64,000 bases of DNA from Aspidapion aeneum (GCA_963576565.1 OY755039.1:142421369-142485368); one strand, 5' to 3'; positions 10,535 through 22,045 are shown, counted from the stretch's first letter. Made by a program: numbers and translations. Notes: generated by a model from the sequence alone, not told the origin.

Positions 10535-11990
10535 TATGCACCATAGACCTATAATACGAATGGGCTGAGTCATGCTCCAAAATTGATTTCAGAGTAAAAT
10601 GGGGCTAGTCCGGGCAACACACGGAGAAAAACGCATTATGATGCATGGGAAAGACCTCTTTTTTCAAATTAATATGTAGTTTTGAGTTGTGAAAACGACT
10701 TTATTGAAAAGTAAAGAAGTTTTTGCAATAATTGCTGTAGAATCTAAAAAGCTAAAGTTTTTGAAAAAACTCGATTTAACAATTTTTCTATCTTTGATAA
10801 TAACAAAGGTAGCGATGGTGGACATTTCTCTTGGAACACCCTGTATACAGATGTTTCCTAAACATTGGTCAAAAATTCGTGGTGTGATTCCTGAACTATT
10901 TTCTTGAAAAAAGTTCCTAGAAACATTTGTCGAAAAATGGTTCTTAAGTGTGGTACCCTGAAGACTGTTTTTCCTCAATTTTTCCGAAACCGTCCGTGCA
11001 AAAATCATGAAAATTGGTACAACGTATCCACTTTTAAAGCTGCATCACAATTTAAACTCAGAATTCCAAAATTTTAATCAGGGGCGTCCCATACCAGGGG
11101 GGTTAAGGGTAAAAAGAATCACATTTTTTTCTATGGTAGTTTTTTCACATTGAGTTTTTCACTTAAGAAAGGTGCTCTTAGTTCATATCGATAGAGCGAG
11201 TAGTTTTCGAGGAAACCACAATTTTCAACATTGATGCATCAACACCCTCAAGATGAGTTTTCCTCAATAGTTTCGAAACCCCTTATAAAAACATTATGAA
11301 ATTTGTTACACGGCATAAAATTTTGACGGCAAATTCGATTATGACCTCAAAATATTGAGGTAAAACAGTCTTCAGGGTGCCCTTTTTAAAGGGGCGCAGC
11401 TCCCTTAGGAACCATTTTTTCGACAAATGTTTCTAGGAACTTTCTTTCTTGAAAATACTCCAGGAATCACACCATGAATTTTCGACCAATGTTTAGGAAA
11501 CACCCTGTATATGCCAGTACGCAAATATCTGTAGCTACCGATTTTTTCTTGTAATTTGACTCACCATTATAAGCTTCATAAGATTTTTTAAAATAAAGTT
11601 TAAAGTTATTAAAAGTACCTTTTTGTGTTTTTTGGGTACCTTATAGGTGGTGACCTAATAGAAGTTCTTTGTAAACTTAATGTTCTAGTTATATTTTATT
11701 AAATTTAAAAAAAATACTAGTTAAAATTAAGTTTTAGTATGTTTTTAAATGAAAATTCGTATTAAACTTTACCTTTCTAGATTCTAGAGCAATTGCAAAC
11801 ACTTTTTTATTTCAATAAAGTCCTTTCTCTAACTCAAAGCTTCGAATTAATTAAAAAAACAGGTCTTTCCCATACAATGCGTTTTTGTCCGTGTTTTGTC
11901 CGGACTAGCCCCATCTTACTCTGAAATTACTTCGACGAAATTGCGCTTGTGCGACAGGCTCAGTCCATTTGTGTAATAGGTCTATGATAT
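10535..11990. mobile_element. Inverted-repeat element with a nested second element
   Basis: The left end (CATAGACCTATAATACGAAT at 10542) and right end (mirror ending ...AGGTCTATG at 11986) form imperfect TIRs of about 130 bp. They share CAGAGTAAAATGGGGCTAGT, AAAACGCATT and ATGGGAAAGACCT. The interior contains another inverted-repeat unit at about 10848-11508. The short minus-strand open frame at 10664-11008 spans TIR sequence and is not believed. Confidence 0.7.
10848..11508. mobile_element. Nested inverted-repeat element, about 660 bp
   Basis: The left arm begins GATGTTTCCTAAACATTGGT and the right arm ends with the reverse complement ACCAATGTTTAGGAAACACC next to CTGTATA. The arms match over about 130 bp, including AATTCGTGGTGTGATTCC and GTTCCTAGAAACATTTGTCG. 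It lies inside the larger element at 10535-11990. Confidence 0.65.
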
Positions 11991-12245
11991 GCACTGGTCT
12001 ATAATATATAAACTAAATTGTTACTTTTTAAAAATCATCAAATTATCCTTTCTTAATAATACCACAGTGTAGGTACTGTCCGGTCAGAATAAAATGAGGC
12101 GTAAAAGAGATGGCTCAACTCAATCTATCTCCATCTGTTTACAGCACTTTGGTCTTACTGGGTGGTTTTCGTTTTTAGCAAATTTACCATAAACAAAATT
12201 TTAATATTACAAGAAAAAACGGTAGTCGTCTGATACGTTTAACGA

Positions 12246-12440
12246 AATCGACTCCAGCCCGTTCATAATTCACACCCTTTTATTGGGTTTCTATTGTTAC
12301 CGCTGGCTCAACTCGAATCCGGCCCGTTCACAATTCACACTTTTTTATTGGGTTTCTATTGTAATCGCTGACTCAACTCGAATCCAGCCCGTTCACAATT
12401 CACACTTTTTTATTGGGTTTCTATTGTTAACGCTGGGCTC
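12246..12440 (+). repeat. 65-bp tandem repeat, three copies
   Basis: CCGTTCAYAATTCACAC recurs at 12259, 12324 and 12389, each followed by TTTTATTGGGTTTCTATTGT and CGCTGRCTCAACTCGAATCC. The units keep one open frame across the array, which is an artefact of the 65-bp period and short length. Confidence 0.85.
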
Positions 12441-12843
12441 AAACAGGATGACTAGGCACGTTTCATACACACAAAGAAACAGTGGAGTATCATTTACTCG
12501 TTTTTATTTTTTTTATAAAACTGTGTGGAGTTCCAATTTTAAAGTTAACGAATGGGTTTGGATTTTTGCAATTTTGAGAAAGTCATTTGGTATTTTTTTA
12601 GGATTCTAGATTCGTATGCACCTACCTAATGAAATAGGTAGGTACCTATATAATACAGAGTGTTCGGCACATGAACCGTCAAAATTTTTTGGGATATTGT
12701 TGGGGTCATTTGCTACGTTTTCAACCTTGGAACTTGGGTCCTAAGAGTCACGGCTAAAGAGTAATCAATTTTTTTATTTTTTTTCTCAAATTACCCAAAA
12801 TCCCACCTCTAAACCCTCTTAAGCTTTTTATTAATGTCTGGAA

Positions 12844-13222
12844 AAGCACCATTTTTTTTATAATTCTGTAATCTTATGCTACTTCAACTAATTAATAGAT
12901 TTGTTAAAATTTATGTACCAAAGGGACATTATTGCCCGTCTCACGGAATATCCGTATTTTAAAGCAGAATTGTTTTTTTAATAAATGTGTAGCATACCGT
13001 TAGAAAGGTAATCAACTAGAGAAATATTTAAAAGAAAATGAAGTTCTCAAGTGTCGATACTTTTTTAAATTTTTAATTTTGAAATTGATTTTCTTTCACA
13101 AAATCACTAATGTTCTTCAATAAAAAACCTCGTATGTCCCTTTGGTACATTAATTTTAACAAATCTATTAATTAGTTGAAGAAGCATAAGATTACAGAAC
13201 TATAAAAAAAAATGGTGCTTTT
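12844..13222. repeat. Hairpin unit inside the 12.06-kb element
   Basis: Arms of about 85 bp: AAAAGCACCATTTTTTTTAT through TTTATGTACCAAAGGGACAT on the left, and the reverse complement at about 13134-13222. The arms share TTCTGTAATCTTATGCT and CTAATTAATAGATTTGTTAA. It is probably a palindromic MITE. Confidence 0.7.
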
Positions 13223-13244
13223 GATAAAATATTTCTTTTTTCTA

Positions 13245-13981
13245 TAAGCGTGCGGAAAAGTCCACTTTTCTTCCACTTTTTTAGTGTGGAAAGTGCCACT
13301 TTTCCGCACTAGTGCGGAAAAATATTTTTTTCCGCACTAGTGCGGAAAAGTAAATTTGTTACGATTTTGAGGTGTTCTATAACATTTAGACCGTTCAAAA
13401 TACATTTGTATCTTTCCTAGCACACGAAATATCCTAAAAATATTCAAATTGACTAAAATTCTGCTATATTTTCAATATTTTCGATAAAATAAAGTTTTCA
13501 GTAAAATAGGTTCAAATTATAAGTTTTAAACCTCCCCGGTATAAATATCGTCATTGCCAATGTCAAACAACAATGAACACTAGTGGTTTTAGATTTGGCA
13601 TCTTAAATCACCATAGCAACAAAGTACAAACAAACTGTCAAAATAAAGCCAATTTTGCAGATACAAGCGTCTTTTGAATTTTTCTAACAAAAAAATCAGA
13701 TTTTCAATGGATTCTTCGGACGAAGATCTACCCCAGTCAGTTCTAGAAGCCGCTAGAATGTGAATAATAATAATTGATTTGATTAAATCGTTTTGAATAT
13801 AAATAATTTTCTGATTATTTTTTAGTTTTTTCCTCACGCTTATAGAAAAAATAGTGTACCTAACTCGTGCGTAAAGTGTCTTTTCCGCACTTGATTGCTG
13901 GCCAAACTCCGCTATCGCGTCGTTTGGCCATCTGCAATCGCGTGCGGAAAAGAGGCACTTTCCGCACTAGTTAGGTAAACT
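13245..13981. repeat. GTGCGGAAA palindrome cluster (member of a dispersed family)
   Basis: The left end has palindromes TTTTCCGCACTAGTGCGGAAAA, given here only as a site at 13290-13345. The right end (13856-13981) is an imperfect hairpin running GTACCTAACTCGTGCG to CCGCACTAGTTAGGTAAAC. The same right-end module occurs at 38014-38108, 40412-40511 and, reversed, 54813-54936. The interval encloses a short open frame at 13705. Confidence 0.65.
13705..13761 (+). CDS. Short leader-like ORF, possibly 5' coding exon of a tyrosine-recombinase-type element
   Basis: ATG at 13705 reads MDSSDEDLPQSVLEAARM and then TGA. The acidic SDEDLP...VLEAA opening resembles, from memory of insect proteins, the N-termini of Crypton-like tyrosine-recombinase proteins. 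A splice donor (AT|GTGAAT) near the stop could remove the stop, but no second exon was found. The upstream 100 bp contains TAGCAAC and CTGTCAAAAT and resembles the region before an ATG at 55406 in another copy of the palindrome family. At 18 codons this is weak evidence. Confidence 0.2.
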
Positions 13982-14462
13982 ACTATTTAAGAAAAATAAG
14001 ATATAGAGTTTTCCAGCAAAAAGAGGCTTAGGAGGAGTAAATTATAAAATTAATAGCACGCCACTGGACGGAGAGAGAGCGCTAATTGAAGCCATCTCTT
14101 TTGCGCCTCCTTTTATTCTGGCCGGACAATATCTACACTGCAATAATACTGCGTATTTAAAAATAGATATCTATCTGCATTCAAATGTGTTTTTAATGCA
14201 TTTTACTGTTTTGTGTGTACTTTAAATTAGGAAAAACAAACAGTTTTTGAATCCATAATATTTGGTTAATTATTTTTATGCAAACAAAAACGGTTTTTAA
14301 TTTCAAAATAAGTACATCAGATAAAAGTTCAAAAAGTCAAGATTATTTGTTTTTGCAATTTTGATCTGTTGGTCAAATTTAATTTAATTTTATATTGTTT
14401 ATTAATATTAATAGTTTACATTATAATTTCGACAAGACTTTAAAAAGCAGTAGTAGATATGT

Positions 14463-15133
14463 ACAGGGTGTCCCAAATCCGATGTTCTTGTGGGGTTCGG
14501 TTGATAGCCAGCCGTTCTTTAATTTTGGGAGAGAGCCTATTACTTTTTTTGTTGAAAATTTAATTTTAGTGTAAACTGTTAGTTGTAGTTTTAGTTTTTG
14601 AAATATTACATAAAGATCCTATGGGTATACTTTACCCCTGTATTTTGAATAAGGAAAGTGGGTCTAGTGATACCTTGTTTTGAAGGCCTATTGAATGTCT
14701 TTACAACAGTGTAAAAATTTCAAAAATCTATTAGTTTTTGAGATAATTGCCTTCAAACTTTCAAATTTAACATGGACTGATAAAATAAAAATTTAATCAG
14801 AATTTTATATTTTTCGGATTTAATTTTTACTGGATCATTCCATGTAAAATTTGAAAGCAAATATCTCAAAAACTAATCTATGGATTTTCAAAATTTTTAC
14901 ACGGTTGTAAAGATATTTAAGAGAACTTCAAACCAAAGTATCACTACCCACTTTCCCTATTCAAAGTACAGGGGTAAAGTATACCCCTCGAAGATGGTGC
15001 GTGCTACAAAAATTTCAAGATAGCCAAAAAGTGTCTCCCTCGCAAACAAAATCGACGTGTTCGAGCGTTTCTCCAAATTCGCACGAAAAATACTCAAAAA
15101 CACCTCTGTTACTTTTTAGTTGGGACACCCTGT
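14463..15133. mobile_element. ACAGGGTGTCCCA element with internal hairpin
   Basis: Starts ACAGGGTGTCCCAAATCC and ends AGTTGGGACACCCTGT. The interior contains a second inverted repeat whose arms (about 14616-14790 and 14850-14990) share GGGTATACTTTACCCCTGTA, AAGTGGG and CTCAAAAACTAAT-type blocks. No coding capacity. Confidence 0.75.
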
Positions 15134-15686
15134 ATAAAGCAATTATATATTTTTTTTAATTACTGGTTTTTTGTTTAAAAAGCTCCATGTGCAATTTTTT
15201 GTAAATAGGGAGTATACTCAAATAACCAAACAATTTAAAAAAAAAAGTGTGAGGTACTTTGATGATTTTTCAACAGTTTTTTAAAGCGTACTATTAACAA
15301 ATAAAATTATTAATCCCAGATTAAATATAAAATATTATTAATTATAATAAAGTTATAATAATTATATTTAGATTTTAACAAATATATGTCATAGTATGGT
15401 GGAAGTGGATAAAATAGTAATTTTATTTTATTAATTTTAATTATAATTAAGTAAGTATACTTTTTACTTAAAAGAAAACCCCCCTTTTTTGCACCATGAA
15501 TCCATAAAAGTGGTACTTGTGATTATTTAAAAAACTTAAGAATAAAATGATGATTTTTAGGAATTACTTTTCCAAATCTTTGATTCAATAGTATTCTTCT
15601 CCTATGTAGGGACCCTGTAATTTTAACCAACATTTTTGGGTGATATTATTTTCTTGTCAAGTTCATTGGCGTTTCAGTTGTTCAAG
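15134..15686. other. AT-rich DNA, nothing recognised
   Basis: Long runs of A/T with no supported genes. It ends in the 7-bp target duplication GTTCAAG (15680-15686) of the next element. Confidence 0.4.
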
Positions 15687-16287
15687 CAAGGCCAACACAA
15701 AAATAAAGGCCACGACCCTGATAAAATCAGCTGTTCTCCCGGGGCTGAATTTTACATTGGGTCTTATGGGAGGTCAGACGTTTTTTTATGATATTTTCAA
15801 AATGGCACTACAGATTTCCGCAAAATTTCAGTGAAATATTCTCAGACACCATCCCGATATTCCACCAAAGGTTTGTAAGGAAGCATCATGATTAAAAGGT
15901 TAAAATCTTCAAGATTTAGCATTCCTTATTTTAAATTCAAATTACCCGCCATGTACCACATGCCAACTGTTATATTTGACATGTATTTGACTTTGTCATC
16001 TGTGATTGTCACATTCGCTTCTGCTTTAAACTTAATTTTTGTGTGAGCTAATAAAGCGGCTATAAAAAATTAAGGATTAATATACGTTTAAAAAAAATTG
16101 TTCTGCCAGAATAAAGTAAAAACAATCTCAAAAACGGCTTCGAATCGAATATTTATGAATCGTCATTCCAACTTCAATATTTTAATGACAATCAGCTGGG
16201 TCGTAACGTGACCATCAAAAAAAAATCAGCCCCGGATGTGACGTCAACAAAGTGGAGGATCGTGGCCCGTCCGTTTTGATAGCCCTG
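15687..16287 (+). mobile_element. MITE with 7-bp TSD, copy 1
   Basis: 601-bp element starting CAAGGCCAACACAAAAATA and ending TTTTGATAGCCCTG, flanked by GTTCAAG at 15680-15686 and 16288-16294. Imperfect TIRs: CAAGGCCA...GGCCACGACCCT against CAGGGCTA...GGCCACGATCCT. The interior has CATCAAAAAAAAATCAGC and GCATTCCTTATTTTAAATTC blocks shared with the three other copies. No coding capacity. Confidence 0.92.
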
Positions 16288-16530
16288 GTTCAAGTTCTCA
16301 GTAAGTGACATCAATCATCACGCAACATAGAGTTAAAAATAATTGTCGGTCACCTCCGGTATATGTTTTGTCAAAAATCGTTTAATTGTATTTTTCGACA
16401 CTTATGAATTAACAAAGATGGAAGGTGCGTCTCTTTCTAAACAATGCTAGATAACCGATATTTCCCTCCTTTGATATGTCGCGTCAGGGTCTCCAACCTA
16501 GAGACCCTGTATGTATGACATATGTTTATC
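16288..16530. other. Spacer between two inverted MITE copies
   Basis: About 240 bp of unique sequence separates two copies of the same MITE in opposite orientation. Each has its own different target duplication, so they inserted independently. Confidence 0.5.
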
Positions 16531-17094
16531 CAGGGCTATCAAAACGGACGGGCCACGATCCTCCACTCCACTTTCTTGACGTCACATCCGGGGCTGATTT
16601 TTTTTTGATGGTCACGTTACCACACAACTGATTGTCTTTAAAATATTGAAGTTGGAATGACGGTTCATGAATATTTGATTTTTTTTTAAACTAAAGCCGG
16701 TTTTGAGATTTTTTTTACTATATTCTTTCAGAATAATTTTTTTTAAATCTATAGTAATCGTTAATTTTTCAGAGCCGCTTCATTAGCTTACACAAAAATT
16801 AAATTTAAAGTAGAAGCGAATATAACAGTTGGCATGGCGGGTAATTTCAATTTAAAATAAGGAATGCTAAATCTTGAAGATTTTAACCTTTTAATCAAGT
16901 TGCTTCCTTACAAAACTTTGGTGGAATATCGGGACACTGTCTGAGAATATTTCACTGAAATTTCGCGGAAATCTGCCATTTTCAAAATATCATAAAAAAA
17001 CATCTGCCCTGCCTTAAGACCTTATGTAAAATTCAGCCCTCGGAGAACAGCTGATTTTTTCAGGGTCGTGGCCTCTATTTTTGTGTTGGCCTTG
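16531..17094 (-). mobile_element. MITE with 7-bp TSD, copy 2
   Basis: 564-bp copy in reverse orientation, CAGGGCTATCAAAACGGACG to GTTGGCCTTG, flanked by GTTTATC at 16524-16530 and 17095-17101. It is shorter than its relatives through small internal deletions, one removing the CATGTATTTGACTTTGTCAT segment. Confidence 0.92.
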
Positions 17095-17101
17095 GTTTAT
17101 C

Positions 17102-17861
17102 TTTAAAATATATCATACATACAGGGTCTCTACTCTAATCCTATGAAGATTAGGCAAGTTTACCCTGTATCTGTATCTTTTCACTAATCATTGTCAAAGT
17201 AAAGGTCATGGGTGAATAATATTAATTAAGGTCACTAATAATAACTATGTATCAGTGACCTTAATAGTAATGGGCAATTTCTTGGGGTAAAATATTACCT
17301 TTTTTTCTTAGAATATAGGTAATTGTGTTTCAAAATATAATATTAATTAAATTAAAAAATCATCACATTAATAATATAACGAGAAATTTAATTTTAAATT
17401 TAAAAGTTTTGTAGAAGTACAAACAAGTTTTTGAAGAATCGAGGGTTTATAAAAATAAATTTAATTGAGAAAATCAAAAATAAAAAACAGCCATATCTAA
17501 ACTCCCAAACTGTGATGTATTTTTTGAAGTATGATCTCAAAATGAAAAATACATTAATATATTGAGCGACTCCTTAATTTTTACAACAATTTTTTATTAA
17601 TATACAGTACGTCTAGCTAATTTGAAACCATAATAGAAAATTTTTTTATTAATTTTAGGAAAAAAGTTATTCTTAATAAAAAATTCTGCATCTTCTAATC
17701 AACAGCGTTTTTAGTTCTGATTAACTTTTCTTAATAACAATTTTCGATATTGTCAATAATGAAGGTACTTACTCTTACGCAAAATACGCATATTTTTTGA
17801 CAAATCACGTATATAACTAAAAAAAATTTATATCTGATTATTTAAGGTTTTAGAGCCTGCA
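17102..17861. other. AT-rich DNA, nothing recognised
   Basis: Contains CAGGGTCTCTACTCTAATCC at 17122 and a short mirrored TTTACCCTGTAT at 17160, possibly a small inverted-repeat relic. Otherwise simple AT-rich sequence. Confidence 0.35.
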
Positions 17862-17878
17862 GAACTTTTTGGGTGGCG

Positions 17879-18180
17879 GAACAAAGATCGAAAGACAAAA
17901 GATCGAAAGTCGTCAAAAGATCGAATACAAAGATTGAAAAACAAAAGATCGAAAAGACAGAAGATCGAAATACAACAGGTCGAAATAACAAAATATCGAA
18001 AAACAAAAGATCGAAAACATAAAAGATCAAAACTACAAAAGATCGAAAAACAAAAGTTCGAAAAACAAAAGATTGAAAATGCAAAAGATCGAAATAACAA
18101 AATATCGAAAAACAAAAGATCGAAAGTACAGAAGATCGAAAGTATAAAAGATCGAAAGACAAAAGATCAAAATAGCACGT
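17879..18180 (+). repeat. Left arm: tandem GATCGAAA-type minisatellite
   Basis: About 20 degenerate copies of a 13-17-bp unit, AAAGATCGAAARNMAAA, with variable spacing. They produce Lys-rich (plus strand) and Phe/Ser/Cys-rich (minus strand) open frames that are not genes. Confidence 0.9.
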
Positions 18181-18335
18181 ATCAAAAAAGCGCGTTTCAA
18201 AATATCGCTATTACTTAGTTTTAAAAAAAAATCAAACCGGTTCGGTTCTCGCTTCGGTTCGGAAAAGAAATCAGAAAACTTTTTTTTTGAAAAAATATGA
18301 TTGAAGAAGCCCTTTTATCGAGCTATATGATTTAT

Positions 18336-20187
18336 AAAAATAAGAACAAGTCCACCACGGAGCCTTATAAATCGCAACTTTACAAGGAAAAAACTCACAG
18401 CCGTTCTCCGTTAGATTAAAAACACTGCACTTGCATCGAAAAAATTAATTTCATCAGCAAGCCGCGATTCGTAAGATGTACACGAAATAAAACTGAAAAT
18501 CAAAACTTAAACACTTACCACAACACTAAAATGCACAACACATAAACGACTGCAAAGCAAAATAAACAAACCAACCTCACTTTTAACGAGATCAGCTGTT
18601 TATCTGCCCGCACGTACCTAACCAAAGTATTAATAACTCCGGTTAGGTGTGGTCTGACTAGCCACAGACACATGTGTTTCGCTCTCATTAGAGCACATCA
18701 GTGTGACATAAGTCTTCAAGCTTACGTGGACAAAGCCTGGCCGGCAATCTAAAAATAAGAACAAGTCCACCACGGAGCCTTATAAATCGCAACTCTACAA
18801 GGAAAAAACTCACAGCCGTTCTCCGTTAGATTAAAAACACTGCACTTGCATCGAAAAAATTAATTTCGTCAGCAAGCCGCGATTCGTAAGATGTACACGA
18901 AATAAAACTGAAAATCTAAACTTAAACACTTACCACAACACTAAAATGCACAACACATAAACGACTGCAAAGCAAAATAAACAAACCAACCTCACTTTTA
19001 ACGAGATCAGCTGTTTATCTGCCCGCACGTACCTAACCAAAGTATTAATAACTCCGGTTAGGTGTGGTCTGACTAGCCACAGACACATGTGTTTCGCTCT
19101 CATTAGAGCACATCAGTGTGACATAAGTCTTCAAGCTTACGTGGACAAAGCCTGGCCGGCAATCTAAAAATAAGAACAAGTCCACCACGGAGCCTTATAA
19201 ATCGCAACTTTACATGGAAAAAACTCACAGCCGTTCTCCGTTAGATTAAAAACACTGCACTTGCATCGAAAAAATTAATTTCATCAGCAAGCCGCGATTC
19301 GTAAGATGTACACGAAATAAAACTGAAAATCAAAACTTAAACACTTACCACAACACTAAAATGCACAACACATAAACGACTGCAAAGCAAAATAAACAAA
19401 CCAACCTCACTTTTAACGAGATCAGCTGTTTATCTGCCCGCACGTACCTAACCAAAGTATTAATAACTCCGGTTAGGTGTGGTCTGACTAGCCACAGACA
19501 CATGTGTTTCGCTCTCATTAGAGCACATCAGTGTGACATAAGTCTTCAAGCTTACGTGGACAAAGCCTGGCCGGCAATCTAAAAATAAGAACAAGTCCAC
19601 CACGGAGCCTTATAAATCGCAACTTTACATGGAAAAAACTCACAGCCGTTCTCCGTTAGATTAAAAACACTGCACTTGCATCGAAAAAATTAATTTCATC
19701 AGCAAGCCGCGATTCGTAAGATGTACACGAAATAAAACTGAAAATCAAAACTTAAACACTTACCACAACACTAAAATGCACAACACATAAACGACTGCAA
19801 AGCAAAATAAACAAACCAACCTCACTTTTAACGAGATCAGCTGTTTATCTGCCCGCACGTACCTAACCAAAGTATTAATAACTCCGGTTAGGTGTGGTCT
19901 GACTAGCCACAGACACATGTGTTTCGCTCTCATTAGAGCACATCAGTGTGACATAAGTCTTCAAGCTTACGTGGACAAAGCCTGGCCGGCAATCTAAAAA
20001 TAAGAACAAGTCCACCACGGAGCCTTATAAATCGCAACTTTACAAGGAAAAACTCACAGCCGTTCTCCGTTAGATTAAAAACACTGCACTTGCATCGAAA
20101 AAATTAATTTCATCAGCAAGCCGCGATTCGTAAGATGTACACGAAATAAAACTGAAAATCAAAACTTAAACACTTACCACAACACTA
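18336..20187 (+). repeat. 415-bp satellite, four full monomers plus a partial
   Basis: AAAAATAAGAACAAGTCCAC starts monomers at 18336, 18751, 19166, 19581 and 19996, exactly 415 bp apart; the last is cut at about 20187. The copies differ at only a handful of positions (for example CTTTACAAGG against CTTTACATGG). The sequence flanking the array shares TATGATTTAT on both sides, suggesting the array expanded from one unit at that point. On the minus strand the monomer contains TTGTGGTAAGTGTTT, a good splice-donor match. Confidence 0.95.
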
Positions 20188-20280
20188 TGATTTATGTTAA
20201 GTATGGCAAGCCATTGAGTTATTTAACGGTTAGGTATTTTACCTTACCTGACCTTGCCTAAACTGTTTGTCTGATATTTT

Positions 20281-20524
20281 GGTTTTCGATCTTCTGCTCT
20301 TCGATCTTTTGTCTTTCGATCTTTTGTACTTTCGATCTTTTGTTTTTTGATCTTTGGTATTTTCGATCTTTTGCCTTTTCAATCTTCTGTATTCTCGATC
20401 TTTTGTATTTTGATTTTTTGTTTTTCGATCTTTTGTATTTTCGATCTTTTGCCTTTTCGATCTTTTGTTTTTCGATCTTTTGTATTCGATCTTTTGTCTT
20501 TCGATTTTTTGTCTTTCGATCTTT
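20281..20524 (-). repeat. Right arm: inverted GATCGAAA-type minisatellite
   Basis: Mirror of the left arm: TTTCGATCTTTTGT-type units repeated about 16 times. Unit order and variants differ from the left arm, so the arms have evolved separately since insertion. Confidence 0.9.
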
Positions 20525-20715
20525 GTTCCGCCACCCGAACTTTTTATAAGGAATAATTTTTTTCCATAAAATTAATAATAAAAAAGATTTCCATATCGTT
20601 CCAATTTAGCTAGACATACGGTATAAAAGTACGATGCAGAAAACTATTGTCGCATGTGATTTTTTCACTAAAAATGACATATTTTGTTTTGTTCATAGAA
20701 ATACATTTTTTCACA

Positions 20716-20957
20716 CTTCGTCGTTGATCTTACAAACTGTAACTCATTTATTGTAATTTTACAAGTAAGTAATTTCAAGTTTTTAGGTTTTTTAGAAAAT
20801 CTGAATGTTTTGAGATACGACAAAGGGATAACATCGTACTGCTTTAAAACGTATAGCATTTGAGTTACGACGCTTTGTGAGACAAATAAGGTCTTTATGG
20901 TCTTATCTTAAAACTGCATTTTTTTGAGATACGTCAGTTTGTAAGATCAACGACGAC
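20716..20957. repeat. Small inverted repeat unit
   Basis: TCGTCGTTGATCTTACAAAC at about 20718 is mirrored exactly by CAGTTTGTAAGATCAACGAC ending about 20955. The 240-bp unit also has weaker internal symmetry (GAGATACGAC). It may be a MITE; no target duplication was identified. Confidence 0.5.
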
Positions 20958-21240
20958 TTGTTAGATTTGTGTGTTGAGTTATTGTGGTTCTTTGTATTAA
21001 TAAAAGATAGTTTAAAAAAATTGAGGGTAGAATAAAAAGTAAAATGAATGTAAATTTGTTGTAAAAATGGCAATTTTATATTATATGTTGAGGCAAGAAA
21101 ATAAAGCTTCATAATTGTTAGAATATAAAAAAGTTTGTTTTTATTTCACAAAAAATCCTAAAATACAATAAGCAAAAGTCAACATTTTAAAAAATGCCGA
21201 TTTTTGTTTTTCAATCCCCTCGTTGTTTGGAGTTTACATA
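20958..21240. other. AT-rich DNA, nothing recognised
   Basis: No supported gene. The minus-strand open frame at 20903-21112 has low-complexity composition. Confidence 0.35.
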
Positions 21241-21711
21241 TACAGGGTGTCCCATAACTTAGGGGCCATAGGCCAACAGGTGATAGAGGAGGTCATGTCT
21301 GATAAAAAAGTTCCTATAATGCATGCAGAGAGTTTTATCTCTTTGTCGAGATACAAAGCATCAAAGTTGGCGATTTTTTAAACTTTTTTGATAATAACTT
21401 TTTAAAAAAACGCAGTAAAAATATGAAATTGGGTAAAGTCCGTGTATTAGAACAAAAGAAATAAATTGAAATAAAAATAATAATAAAAAAATTATTCGGT
21501 CAATTGTTTTTAGAAAAAACTATTTTTTTGGTATTAACTTTTATAAATGCCATATTATAAACGCAATGTTTATTTTTATATTTTTTGTTAATAAAAACAA
21601 ATCTCTAGCGAGACATTATATTAAAATATTGATATTTTTTAAAAGAATAAGTAAGCAAAAGTTAATTTTTTTTTAAATTTAATATTTTTTATACATTTTT
21701 GGAGGAGACCC

Positions 21712-21909
21712 ACCCACATAGCACAAATCAAAACAACGTTAAAAATATACACTTTTTTAAGTTTAATAGGTCGCTTTTTAACGTTATTTTCAAAACCACG
21801 TTATTTCGGTGTGATTTTAATGTGGTTTTAAAAATAAAGGTATTAAGCGACCTATTAAACTTAAAAAAGTGTGTGTTTTTAATGGTGTTTTGAGTTGTGC
21901 TATGTGGGT
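21712..21909. mobile_element. Hairpin MITE with CCCACATAGCACAA ends
   Basis: About 195 bp, nearly all stem: ACCCACATAGCACAAATC on the left mirrored by TTGTGCTATGTGGGTA on the right. The inner arms share TTTTTTAAGTTTAATAGGTC and GCGACC. A related single end (TTTTTGTGCTATGTGGGA) is at about 58695-58715. Confidence 0.75.
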
Positions 21910-22045
21910 ACTTTGACAGCCTGTATCTCCTTAACTTGTAATTTTATCAGAAAAACGAATACCACATTTTTGAGTCACAATTAGCTAAGTTATGTAAACC
22001 TCTGAAATAACCTGCTCTATTACCTGATGCACTATGGCCCCTAAG

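Larger units (their letters stand above)
12063..14151. mobile_element. DNA transposon with 8-bp TSD (P/hAT-like), non-autonomous
   Basis: Perfect 8-bp target duplication AATAATAC at 12055-12062 and 14152-14159. The TIRs are about 50 bp: left CACAGTGTAGGTACTGTCCG, right (reverse) GCAGTGTAGATATTGTCCG, both continuing into CAGAATAAAA and AAAAGAGATGGCT. The asymmetric ends (5' CACAG, 3' CTGC) resemble the THAP-bearing element at 25110-27166. Inside are a 65-bp tandem repeat, a hairpin unit and GTGCGGAAA palindromes. No intact transposase was found. Confidence 0.85.
17871..20536. mobile_element. Foldback-type element with 9-bp TSD and an internal satellite
   Basis: Perfect 9-bp target duplication GAACTTTTT at 17862-17870 and 20537-20545. 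The ends GGGTGGCGGAACAAAGATCG and its mirror lead into arrays of a short GATCGAAA-A(C)AAAA repeat, in opposite orientation at the two ends (17879-18180 and 20281-20524). TIRs made of short tandem repeats plus a 9-bp duplication match the organisation known for Foldback elements of the Mutator group. Between the arms is a 415-bp tandem satellite. No transposase was seen. Confidence 0.88.

Noticed and set aside
17828..18218. Overlapping Lys-rich and Phe/Ser/Cys-rich open frames
   Set aside because: Products of the GATCGAAA minisatellite arm of the Foldback element; no non-repetitive coding content. The same applies to 20340-20556.
17871..20536. CRISPR-like array
   Set aside because: Regular repeats are present but there are no unique equal-length spacers between them; the sequence is eukaryotic and the repeats are satellite and minisatellite DNA.
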